DNA from: Vaginella massiliensis | Lineage (GTDB): Bacteria > Bacteroidota > Bacteroidia > Flavobacteriales > Weeksellaceae | Direction of reading: 5' to 3' | Assembly (NCBI RefSeq): GCF_900089075.1 | Contig: NZ_LT593747.1 | Span: 385,238 to 449,237, forward strand | DNA: 64,000 nucleotides | Shown here: piece by piece, positions 1 to 7,566 of the stretch | Position numbering within the stretch: position 1 is the first letter of the stretch | Layout of the letters: every line of letters starts with the position of its first letter | Translations under genes and position numbers: made by a program | Notes under the pieces: model-generated | Seen by the model: only the letters and a program-made list of their open reading frames with translations | Database searches by the model: none | Told to the model about the DNA's origin: nothing

Positions 1-166
1 TTTCATCAACTTTATCAATTAATCCCATTCGTAATAATTCATAAAAAGGGTATAATTGAGAAGGTTGATTTTCGTCTCTCAATAAATTTTTAATCTTTTC
101 AAACTTGAGCGATGTTTTTCCTAAAGCATAATTATAGACAAATACATCATATAAAAAACTAATCAT
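1..166 (-). CDS. Third gene of unknown operon, N-terminal part only
   Basis: The reading frame opens with an ATG at 164-166 on the minus strand and stays open to the left edge, so only about 55 residues are visible. The visible protein starts MISFLYDVFVYNYALGKTSL and contains no motif I recognise. It begins 4 bases after the stop codon of the 577-residue gene upstream, so it is almost certainly the next gene of the same transcript. Its function is unknown. The assignment as a real gene rests on the tight spacing and the open frame. Confidence 0.6.
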   Translation of the reverse strand, partial: MISFLYDVFVYNYALGKTSLKFEKIKNLLRDENQPSQLYPFYELLRMGLIDKVDE

Positions 167-170
167 AACT

Positions 171-1904
171 CTAGAAATATTGTTCACTATAATCTTGTAC
201 AGCTCTATTGAATGTAATGTTTTTTAAATCAATAACTTCATTTGTAGGAAACTGAATAAGGTTAATTGATGAAAGATTTGGTAAACATTTCCAGTTTCTA
301 AATGTCGATGGATTTAAATCAAATCCAAAGTCATCAATTTCTTCATCCGTAGGAATTAAAATGATGGTAAGATTAGAAGGCATAATATGTACTCCATCTA
401 CTGTCATTCTAATTCTATTGGTAATATCTAATATTGGTTTACCATAGCATTCGAAGCTGGCAATATTAAAATCCTGCAACACATAAAAATAATGATATTT
501 CTCATCTGTGGAAGCTTGTTTAATAACAGATAATAATCCGTTATCTTTCCATAACTTAAACTTCAACCAATCAGCTTCAGCATGTTGAATTGCAATTTTT
601 GCATCTCCTACATGAGCCAATAAATTAAGTACAAATTCGACGCTTTTCGCAAGCAAGAATCTATTATCCTTTAATAGAATTAATCCATCTTCATATTTAT
701 CTTGATTTGGAAAACGAAAATTAAATTCATCTTTCAATTCATCATAAAAGTCATCCAAATCTGTAAATACTGGAGAACCATTAAGATAAGATACAAATTC
801 AACTGGATTTATATCTTCATCAATAGTAGAACCGTTTGAGAAAATTTGTGGCTGAAGATTCGCCATTATTTTAATGGTAGTAACAATTTCGTCTTTTTTA
901 GATTCTATTATCTGAATTTGGTCTTTTACATCTTGTAATTTTTGTTGTTCATCTTTAACTAATTCTTCATAAGATACTAAATCATTTTTCTTCTCTTTTA
1001 GCAAACTTTCAACAGCAGCTAAACTATCTTCTAAACCCTTCTTAAAATAAGCTTCAAAATCCTCCTTATGCTTATTAATCGAATTTTTCACTACTTCAGC
1101 CCAATCTTTATTTTCCCCCAATTTATATAGTTGTTCAAAAGATAAAGTTAATTGGTTTAAATATTTCTCAGCACGTTTTAAACGGACAGCATCCAATCCA
1201 ATTTGTTTATTATTAATTGATGAAATCTGCGCCCCTACTTTTAAGATTAAATTCAAATCTGCACGATCAATCGCAATCCTATCTTTTAAAAACTCAACCA
1301 ATTGTGCTGGGGTACTACAATCAATCGATTTAATTTTAGTATGTGGTTCTTCAATTAAATACAGATAGTCTAAATCTTCGTCCTCAATTAATTCTTCTAT
1401 ATGATATTCAAAAGCATTAGTTTCTTTCCCTATAACCGGCAATACTTTTTTATTTTCAACCTTAAATGGCCCAAAAATATCTGTACTGTCACACAAATAA
1501 ATTCGTGAAAAATAATCAGGAATTAAATTTCTTGAAAATAAGAATTTAGAAATATTTTCTAAATCTAAATAATCTTCTGCAATATAATCAGTAGGAATAT
1601 CAATAACTGGAACTCCTATTTTATTTACTTTTTTTAAACCAACATATATATTTCTATTTTCAGAAATTTCAAAATTTATCTTAGAAGGAATAATTTCAAT
1701 CAAATCTTTTACTTGAACATTATCTCCATATTCATATATCTTATTTGAATAAATAACTCCTGAAGTATGAAAAATCTCTTGCATTCTATCTGGATCATCA
1801 ATGTATTTATTATCCACTTCAACTCCAATTACTTTACAGTTTCCACCGTTTCCATCGTACGAACGGTCTAATGTTATAGCTATAATTTTATTAATATTGT
1901 CCAT
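171..1904 (-). CDS. Unknown 577-residue protein with central coiled coil
   Basis: I do not recognise the family. No signal peptide or membrane segment is seen, so a cytoplasmic protein is likely. The N-terminal half (about 1-200) is mixed alpha/beta with an acidic stretch (EELIEDEDLDYLYLIEEP) near residue 170-190. Residues about 285-350 are rich in K, E, L and Q with heptad-like spacing (SLLKEKKNDLVSYEELVKDE and following), a likely coiled coil. The C-terminal part is globular. There is no Walker A, nuclease or methylase motif. Its start overlaps the end of the 509-residue gene by 14 bases and the next gene follows after 4 bases, so the three are translationally coupled and probably act together. 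Position next to an integration hotspot suggests a cargo or defence role, but that is inference only. Confidence 0.7.
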   Translation of the reverse strand: MDNINKIIAITLDRSYDGNGGNCKVIGVEVDNKYIDDPDRMQEIFHTSGVIYSNKIYEYGDNVQVKDLIEIIPSKINFEISENRNIYVGLKKVNKIGVPVIDIPTDYIAEDYLDLENISKFLFSRNLIPDYFSRIYLCDSTDIFGPFKVENKKVLPVIGKETNAFEYHIEELIEDEDLDYLYLIEEPHTKIKSIDCSTPAQLVEFLKDRIAIDRADLNLILKVGAQISSINNKQIGLDAVRLKRAEKYLNQLTLSFEQLYKLGENKDWAEVVKNSINKHKEDFEAYFKKGLEDSLAAVESLLKEKKNDLVSYEELVKDEQQKLQDVKDQIQIIESKKDEIVTTIKIMANLQPQIFSNGSTIDEDINPVEFVSYLNGSPVFTDLDDFYDELKDEFNFRFPNQDKYEDGLILLKDNRFLLAKSVEFVLNLLAHVGDAKIAIQHAEADWLKFKLWKDNGLLSVIKQASTDEKYHYFYVLQDFNIASFECYGKPILDITNRIRMTVDGVHIMPSNLTIILIPTDEEIDDFGFDLNPSTFRNWKCLPNLSSINLIQFPTNEVIDLKNITFNRAVQDYSEQYF

Positions 1905-3420
1905 CTTTGTATTGGCTTAGTGCGTTAATTAAAATGTATTTCGAGGTTGATTTGCGTATTTTCCTATTATTGTTCGTTAGTGTTTTCATCCATTGATTAA
2001 TAGAAAATTCATCCTCTTCAGCATTATTAACTGCTTCAATTCCTAGCCCACTCATACTTCCATCAAGCGAATATTCTAAAGCACTTAAATCAAGTTTAAA
2101 ATCGGATTCTAAAATATTATCCATAAGTTTAACTCCGGAAAGAACCTCAAATGAATAGGTAGTATATCTATTTACTTTAATCTGATATTCCCCTGGTGAA
2201 TTTGGTTGATTTTCAATTACACGTTTATTATTACAATACAAACGATACGGAGTACTATCAATAGATACTAATCGAGGAAGTTTTGAAAATAGATATTGTC
2301 TTTTTGAACTAATTTTTGTTCCAATAATTTTTATGGGGTACTCTCGTAATTGATGCTTTATTAAACAATTAGGGATTTGGTCTTTTATCTCAATTTTTAC
2401 ACAATAAAAATTGAATGGAGCCGAACGAAGATTGATCTTTTCTCCGTTTTTATTTAATAATTCATTGTTAATGCTCTGAGATGATGTTATTATAACGAAA
2501 AATGAATTTTCTTCTATATGATTAGATTTGTTAAATTCTGTTGTATAAACTTCATCTTGTTTGAAAATAGCAAGATGATTCTCATCTAATAAATAATTAT
2601 AATTTTCAAAAACATCAAAATCTTCATCATATATCACGACATGATTACTATCTATTTTAGCAATATAATTTTCTGAAGATTTTTTTTGAGGGGAAACACG
2701 AATATTAAAGTTCAACCATTCTAAAGAATTATAGAAATCAAAAACTTGCCTTCTTTTTATTTTTTCTTCATTTTCTTTGAGAGAATTCAAATTATTTGGC
2801 CTTTTTAGCTGGCCATAAAGTCGAGACCTATATTTCTTGAATTCCGATATGAAATTTTCATAATCAATCGTTTCATAATTGGTATAAATATGATTATAAA
2901 AGTTGCGATACTCTTTTAAATCTTCGTAATTCAACACACATTGTGATTCTGGGAATTGCGTATATCTACCAGCATGAGATTTTGGATATGGAAGATCTAA
3001 GAGTATTTCTTTTTGCTCAAAAAAACTTTTAGCATGTAGCCAAATTTTTTCTTGAATATTCAATTTATCATTATACTTTTCCGCAAATAATTGATTTAAT
3101 TTTTTTTTAGAACTTATATCAGTTATAGTTATAAATCGATCCCTAAAATTTGCAGCTGTTACATTGCCGTCATTTTGCATCATAAAAACAGCATGACATT
3201 GCAATGCTAACAAACCAAAGTACTTAGGTATACTATTATCAAATTTTAACAATAATGACCAATCATATTCTTTTATCTCTTTGAAGGTATGAATATATCT
3301 AACATCTTCTATTAAATCTTCAAAATCACTTTTAGGAATAGTCAACGTATTATATTCACCTGGAATTAAACTCTCTATATAATAAGAATATACATTTCGA
3401 TTAAATTGGCGATAATCCAT
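1891..3420 (-). CDS. Unknown 509-residue protein, first gene of the operon
   Basis: I do not recognise the family. The N-terminal half (about 1-220) is predicted helical with a conserved-looking core (PKYFGLLALQCHAVFMMQN and, after it, NFRDRF). The C-terminal half (about 240-440) is rich in beta-type segments and resembles a binding or scaffold domain. There is no signal peptide, membrane segment or recognisable catalytic motif. It overlaps the 577-residue gene downstream by 14 bases and has about 310 bases without a clear gene upstream, so it is the likely first gene of the operon. I see no TAnnTTTG promoter directly in front of the ATG. Codon use is AT-rich compared with the core genes further right, consistent with transferred DNA. 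Confidence 0.7.
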   Translation of the reverse strand: MDYRQFNRNVYSYYIESLIPGEYNTLTIPKSDFEDLIEDVRYIHTFKEIKEYDWSLLLKFDNSIPKYFGLLALQCHAVFMMQNDGNVTAANFRDRFITITDISSKKKLNQLFAEKYNDKLNIQEKIWLHAKSFFEQKEILLDLPYPKSHAGRYTQFPESQCVLNYEDLKEYRNFYNHIYTNYETIDYENFISEFKKYRSRLYGQLKRPNNLNSLKENEEKIKRRQVFDFYNSLEWLNFNIRVSPQKKSSENYIAKIDSNHVVIYDEDFDVFENYNYLLDENHLAIFKQDEVYTTEFNKSNHIEENSFFVIITSSQSINNELLNKNGEKINLRSAPFNFYCVKIEIKDQIPNCLIKHQLREYPIKIIGTKISSKRQYLFSKLPRLVSIDSTPYRLYCNNKRVIENQPNSPGEYQIKVNRYTTYSFEVLSGVKLMDNILESDFKLDLSALEYSLDGSMSGLGIEAVNNAEEDEFSINQWMKTLTNNNRKIRKSTSKYILINALSQYKDGQY

Positions 3421-3735
3421 AGTTAACAGTGTAAATTAAAATACTAGAAAATCATATTTAGATTAGAGCAAGGTGAATTGTCTTTCACATCATGCAAATC
3501 TTCCTCTATCCCTGATATTATTATACGCTTGATAAAATTATATCGATTGGAAAAAAATGTGAAATTAATAAAAGGATAATGATCAGTTTCGACCAGAAGG
3601 GCAGTTGATTTCATCATAGCGAAAGAGTTAAATATCTGCAAATTAATACACTTACAACAATAAATAAAATTTTATACATAGATTTTTCTCTACTCTTAAT
3701 TCAACTTAGCCAAAACCATTGCCCTTAATCCCCCC
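3421..3735. other. Intergenic stretch, possible decayed small gene
   Basis: No convincing gene is seen. On the minus strand a 21-codon frame starting MYKILFIVVSVLICRYLTLS, which looks like a signal or membrane segment, ends at a TGA near 3618 and is followed in another frame by about 60 open codons (3444-3641). This could be a frameshifted remnant of a small exported protein, or chance. It also holds the upstream region of the unknown operon. Confidence 0.3.
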
Positions 3736-4483
3736 CTACCAACACTCCAAAACAGAAATCCCCAATGACTTACCATCACTAAGCCGAATAATCTCATCTT
3801 TTTCCTTCCGATAAAACCTGCAACCCGCTACTGCCAATAAAAATTTACTTCTTTCAGGAATACCAGACAGCTCAAAATGCAATGAACCTACTTCAGAATC
3901 TCTTTCTAATCGGATGGAATTCGCCGGATGCAATACATTATGATGCTCTAAATCGGTTTCCAAAATCGCATAATTCAATTCAATCCCATCTGCATCCTGA
4001 CGCCAACCAATTTTCCCCGGATCTACATCGTAAATATTCAACTGAAAACTTTCAGGATTCACCTCAAAACGAAAAGGCAAAACCAAAGCCAGACGTAAAT
4101 CGGGCGTATATTCAAACTCACGCAATATTTTCTTACCCTCCTGCGTATTGCGCCCTGTGAAGCTCGATGCGCCCCTCGCTTATTCACAACATCTAAATCC
4201 CTTAATTTTAAAAACATAGAAAGTAATTCCCAATGAAAATTGGGATTATCCCAACCATAATAAAAGGGAAAAAGCACCCGTCGAAAAAACTTGCTGACAT
4301 GAGAAGCATGCCCAAATTCTGAATTAAAATCCCGCACAATCTGCATTTTGGGACTCTTCTTAATTGCTTTCTTATTAAACCCACCACCGGCCTCTCGGGC
4401 AACCGGCTCACCGTTCAGATAATAAAAATTAATTCCGCCAATAGGGTAACGACAAGCGGAAAATTTCCAATTTGCTTTGCCAT
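3736..4483 (-). pseudogene. Frameshifted small conserved hypothetical protein
   Basis: Three reading frames join into one sensible protein of about 245 residues. It starts at ATG 4481-4483 (MAKQIGNFPL), changes frame near 4455 to continue GGINFYYLNGEPVAREAGGG, and changes frame again near 4165, at a run of four G, to continue SSFTGRNTQEGKKILREFEY up to a TAG at 3736-3738. The N-terminal pattern (MAKQ.G.FPL..., then GGINFYYLNG, then EFGHAS) is what I recall from small cytoplasmic proteins of unknown function that recur in Bacteroidetes genomes. Two independent frameshifts argue for a true pseudogene, although sequencing error at the G run could explain one of them. Confidence 0.7.
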
Positions 4484-4906
4484 GATAAAATAATTTTTTT
4501 AAATAAACATTAGGGGAAAACCCATCCAGCACTAAGATATAAATTTTTAGAATCCAACTAATACTCAGCCCCCTACGCATTACCGATCTCAAACCTAAAT
4601 TGTAAAACGAATCATAGAATACCATTCCAGAAAAGAGTAAAAACCTATCAAAACCCAAGATAACCCGACAGAGGTTCCAGTCAAATCCCTATTTATACCA
4701 TGCTTATGCCATGCTATCCCCCTATTTATACCATGCTTATACCATGACTATACCATACTATGATAACTCTTTTAAGAGTCTAAAAGAATAATAATTCTGA
4801 AAAAAATTAGATGAAGAAAACATAAAAAGCAATTTAATCCCAATTCTATCAGAGACAAATCCTTGTATAAATTTAATAAATAAAATCCAGAATCCCACCA
4901 ACAATA
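4484..4906. other. Non-coding stretch between pseudogene and element end
   Basis: No gene is supported. The stretch contains the 33-bp-period tandem repeat described separately and a long AT-rich segment reaching the left repeat of the integrated element. Originally this DNA, or the DNA left of an older insertion, would have lain directly downstream of mnmE. Confidence 0.5.
4687..4745. repeat. Short tandem repeat with ACCATG motifs
   Basis: A 26-base unit starting CCCTATTTATACCATGCTTA occurs at 4687-4712 and again at 4720-4745 with one difference (G or A at position 22), giving a 33-base period. The hexamer ACCATG or a one-base variant recurs at about 4697, 4708, 4730, 4741 and 4751. It may be a protein-binding array or a plain tandem duplication in front of the minus-strand pseudogene. 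Confidence 0.6.
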
Positions 4907-4924
4907 CTACTTTCCGATACAAAA
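4907..4924 (-). repeat. Left attachment repeat, copy of mnmE 3' end
   Basis: Read on the minus strand this is TTTTGTATCGGAAAGTAG, which encodes FCIGK-stop. It matches the true mnmE end at 12645-12662 (TTCTGTATCGGGAAGTAA) at 15 of 18 positions. All differences are synonymous or stop-to-stop. Upstream of it the match to mnmE ends, as expected for an attachment core. Confidence 0.75.
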
Positions 4925-4960
4925 AGTAATTAATATTGATTATCAACTATTTACGTTTTT

Positions 4961-4979
4961 GAGGTACAAATAAGGTACA
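4961..4979 (+). repeat. Putative recombinase arm site, left end
   Basis: GAGGTACAAATAAGGTACA contains two AGGTACA copies 12 bases apart. Nearly the same 19 bases (two differences) occur near the other end of the element at 12501-12519, in the same orientation. It lies 36 bases inside the left repeat. Confidence 0.5.
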
Positions 4980-4994
4980 TTACTACATTAAAAA

Positions 4995-5022
4995 GCTCCT
5001 TTCGGGGCAAAATTACAGTTTT
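4995..5022 (-). terminator. Weak terminator-like hairpin at element left end
   Basis: Around 4995-5010 the minus strand reads GCCCCGAAAGGAGC, a short GC-rich hairpin with one wobble pair, followed by TTTTTAATG. It would end the minus-strand transcript of the element genes before the left repeat. Confidence 0.4.
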
Positions 5023-5072
5023 CATTTTGAGTACTTCCAAGACGGTAAATAAGAAACTTTTCGCCTAACATT

Positions 5073-5660
5073 TCAACTTAACATAAGGCGTTCAATTTCG
5101 TGGTATGGTATGCTTTCAGCTTTTTGTATCTGTTCCATTAATCGCAAATACTTTTTGGTGGGCTTTCCTGCATAGGTCTTTTTAAAGTGCTTTTGGCATA
5201 ATTGGCTGTAAAGGTCATCTGTTTTGAAATACGCCCCTAATGTTTTATCCAGTTGCCTGTACTTCTTACTTTGGGTTTGTGTTTGGTACATACAACCGTT
5301 AAAGGCTTCACGGTGTAAAAAGTAACCGCCTATTGAATACAGTTTACGGCAACGCTTCTTTGTTTGTGGGCAAAGGAAATACCAAATAAGCCCCTTACCT
5401 AAATTAGACGGCATAGAAACCAATCTTACTTTGTAGTTTCGAGGTTCATCCCTGTACTTGTAATCCAGTTCAATGTATGGTTGTTCGCTGTGGGTGTTTA
5501 CTCTTATTGAAATACTACCTATCGGGTTTCCGTTACTGCTCCAGTTGAGTGTACCGCTTTTTATCTGTTCAGGGTTGAGGTACTCCCATTCTTTTAGCTT
5601 AGAAATACTTATTTGCAACGCTTCATTGTATAGGGTTGGGAATGTGTGGGGCTTTGGCAT
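5073..5660 (-). CDS. Hypothetical protein of the integrated element
   Basis: A 195-residue cytoplasmic protein that I do not recognise. A central stretch (LIWYFLCPQTKKRCRKLY, about residues 92-108) resembles a knuckle found in small mobile-element proteins in which a CP..x..RC.KLY segment is followed by a second cysteine region; here the second part keeps only one Cys (FNGCMYQTQTQ). The C-terminus is basic and helical. It is the last gene of the element on the minus strand, about 70 bases downstream of the 71-residue gene. Its role in the element is unknown. Confidence 0.7.
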   Translation of the reverse strand: MPKPHTFPTLYNEALQISISKLKEWEYLNPEQIKSGTLNWSSNGNPIGSISIRVNTHSEQPYIELDYKYRDEPRNYKVRLVSMPSNLGKGLIWYFLCPQTKKRCRKLYSIGGYFLHREAFNGCMYQTQTQSKKYRQLDKTLGAYFKTDDLYSQLCQKHFKKTYAGKPTKKYLRLMEQIQKAESIPYHEIERLMLS

Positions 5661-5728
5661 TTGAAATTTATTTTGAAAATGAAACCTAAATCATTAAGCA
5701 ACTTTGCACTATATTGAACTATAACAGT

Positions 5729-5944
5729 TTAATCAAACCAATTATTTTTTTTAGGTTCGCCCAACGTATGTTTTACGCTTTCTGTTTTTGGCAATACATA
5801 CGGCATAAGTTTGCAAAGTATGTTTAGCCGTTGCACGGGGTCAAGTTCTTTAAGTGTTTCAGGCAACTGTTCCAGTTCCTTTTGCATTAAATCTTTAAGG
5901 GTTTCACGTAACCCCGTTGTTAATACTTTTTCTTTTGTGTTCAT
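5729..5944 (-). CDS. Small helical protein of the integrated element
   Basis: A 71-residue, Leu- and Lys-rich helical protein (ELEQLPETLKELDPVQRLNI near the middle). The pattern ELxxLPExLxxLxPxxRLxILxKLxPYVLPK is one I recall from small proteins of Bacteroidetes mobile elements, with no assigned function. It starts 1 base after the stop of the DUF6371 gene, so the two are coupled. It could be a small DNA-binding or adaptor protein. Confidence 0.65.
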   Translation of the reverse strand: MNTKEKVLTTGLRETLKDLMQKELEQLPETLKELDPVQRLNILCKLMPYVLPKTESVKHTLGEPKKNNWFD

Positions 5945-5945
5945 A

Positions 5946-7352
5946 TCAATTAAAATTTGTTATTAATACTTGTTTCAGTTCCTGTAATCTGTTCAGGTAG
6001 GGTAAAAAGGTTCGTTTGCCGTTATTCGCTTTTACGGTGGCAAAGTGGCTTTCAATGAATAGGGAACAATCCGTTATTGTGCTGCACCCGTTCAGCTTTA
6101 CGGGTTGGGTTGGTAGTTCAATACTTGCAAAGTAGTTTTCAAGTTCTGCAATATCATTGCTCCAGTTTTCGGGCTGTTCTCTTATTGGTTCAGGTTGGAA
6201 TACCTCAACTTTTGGCAATGGCTCAACGTGTGAAAAAATAATGTTTTGTTGGTGGGTAACTTTAGTAACTTTAGTAACTTTTTCAGGTTCGGGCTGTGGT
6301 TGTTCCTGAATGTTCCTTTTCCTGAATAGTCGCCAATCCTGTTTTATTAAATAGTCTGCAATGTCTTTACCTTGCTCTTTGTCCTGCTGTGGTGCTAACT
6401 GTTCTAGTAAGTCCGAAAATATAAAACGTGTTCCGGGTAAACGGCTTTCGTATTCTTTGGCTTTTGTTTCCCATTCTTTAAAGGTGTTACCGTCTTTTGA
6501 AAGGTCGGGAAATACATACACAAAACGCCCCTGTAATACTTTCAGCTTGTCAAACGAAAAACTGCTTTTATTGTAAACTGCCAACCAAATAAGGCTTTCA
6601 GGTGTTTCAGGCAAACCAAAATACAACGTACCGTAAACGGCTGTTTTTGGGGCTTCAACTAATGCAACGGGGTTGCTGTGGTACTTGCTTAAAAGGTGTT
6701 CGCCAAATAAACAGGAAATTCGTTTATCCTGTTTTGTGTACGCTACCAACCATTCAGGTAACGGCTTATTGTTTCGGGTGTGATGCTTATCAATTATTGA
6801 GTGTAAAAAGTCCGTGCCTGTGGTGTGGTTCTGTTCGTCAAACTGCTTTACCTGAACGGCTCTTACATTGCCATTTATATCAATAAAAGGAAATGTATTT
6901 GCTCCTGAACGGTAGCCGTTTTGTACCGTACCCAAATGATACAATGAAATAACCTTTTCAATGTCTTGCACTTCAAAAGGAAAGGCAACCCGTGTAAGTA
7001 GGTTTTGAATAAATATATTCTGTTCATATCCTGCACGGGTACGGTTGAATACCTCAACGGGAACAAACGCCCTTTTGGGCTTATTTACGGGCTTATTTAT
7101 TCGTTTTGGTTGCTGTGGTTTCCAGTCTGTTTTATTGCCTTGTTCCTGCTCCCAAATTGCTTTTGCGTACCCGTCCAAATATGGGTTGAGGTGGTACGAA
7201 CATTTACTTTCACGGTCGCAACGTCCGTACTGTTCGGGTAAATAGTCGCCTGTTTCTGTATCAATGTACAGTACAAACGTCTTTTTGTTACAGTCGGGGC
7301 AATGGTGTTTTTTACTGCCTTTTTCTAAAGTGTATCGGTGTTCTGTATTCAT
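5946..7352 (-). CDS. DUF6371 zinc-finger, primase-like element protein
   Basis: A 468-residue protein. The N-terminus has a zinc-finger-like set (HHCPDCNKKT near residues 16-25, then GRCDRESKCSYH near 43-54), as in CHC2-type primase fingers. The middle (about 95-330) matches my memory of DUF6371, a Bacteroidetes domain related to the Toprim part of primases: acidic positions occur in LVEAPKTAVYG and FPDLSKDG. The last 90 residues, after a Pro/Val/Thr-rich linker with KVTKVTKVTH, form a tail with helical segments. It probably takes part in replication of the element with the DUF3987 protein encoded upstream. The 214 bases between them hold the octamer cluster described separately. The assignment to the family is from motif memory, not a search. 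Confidence 0.7.
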   Translation of the reverse strand: MNTEHRYTLEKGSKKHHCPDCNKKTFVLYIDTETGDYLPEQYGRCDRESKCSYHLNPYLDGYAKAIWEQEQGNKTDWKPQQPKRINKPVNKPKRAFVPVEVFNRTRAGYEQNIFIQNLLTRVAFPFEVQDIEKVISLYHLGTVQNGYRSGANTFPFIDINGNVRAVQVKQFDEQNHTTGTDFLHSIIDKHHTRNNKPLPEWLVAYTKQDKRISCLFGEHLLSKYHSNPVALVEAPKTAVYGTLYFGLPETPESLIWLAVYNKSSFSFDKLKVLQGRFVYVFPDLSKDGNTFKEWETKAKEYESRLPGTRFIFSDLLEQLAPQQDKEQGKDIADYLIKQDWRLFRKRNIQEQPQPEPEKVTKVTKVTHQQNIIFSHVEPLPKVEVFQPEPIREQPENWSNDIAELENYFASIELPTQPVKLNGCSTITDCSLFIESHFATVKANNGKRTFLPYLNRLQELKQVLITNFN

Positions 7353-7369
7353 TTTCTAAAATTGTTGTT

Positions 7370-7497
7370 TGGCATAAGTGGCACAAGTGGCACAATTCAA
7401 TAATAACAAGGCTTTCAGGCTGTTTTTAAGTGGCACAAACTTGGCATAAGTGGCACAAACTATTTTTGAAAATGCCAGTTGTGCCAACGTTGTGCCA
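7370..7497. repeat. TGGCAYAA octamer cluster, possible origin
   Basis: Six forward copies of TGGCACAA or TGGCATAA start at 7370, 7379, 7388, 7431, 7442 and 7451, and two inverted copies (TTGTGCCA) start at 7479 and 7490. Spacing is 9 or 11 bases inside each group. Looser copies (ATGCCAC) follow to about 7560. The cluster fills the gap between the two replication-type genes of the element and looks like an iteron array or an initiator-binding region. Confidence 0.6.
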
Positions 7498-7566
7498 ACA
7501 AAATGCCATATCAAACCCTTATGAATAAAGGAAAGTGTCAATAATGCCACAAATGCCACGATATTT

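Noticed and set aside
3882-4160. 92-codon plus-strand frame opposite the broken gene
   Set aside because: It is antisense to the better supported pseudogene and has no protein-like character.
4758-4946. 62-codon minus-strand frame over the left attachment repeat
   Set aside because: Low-complexity hydrophobic translation of AT-rich DNA that runs through the repeat in a different frame from FCIGK.
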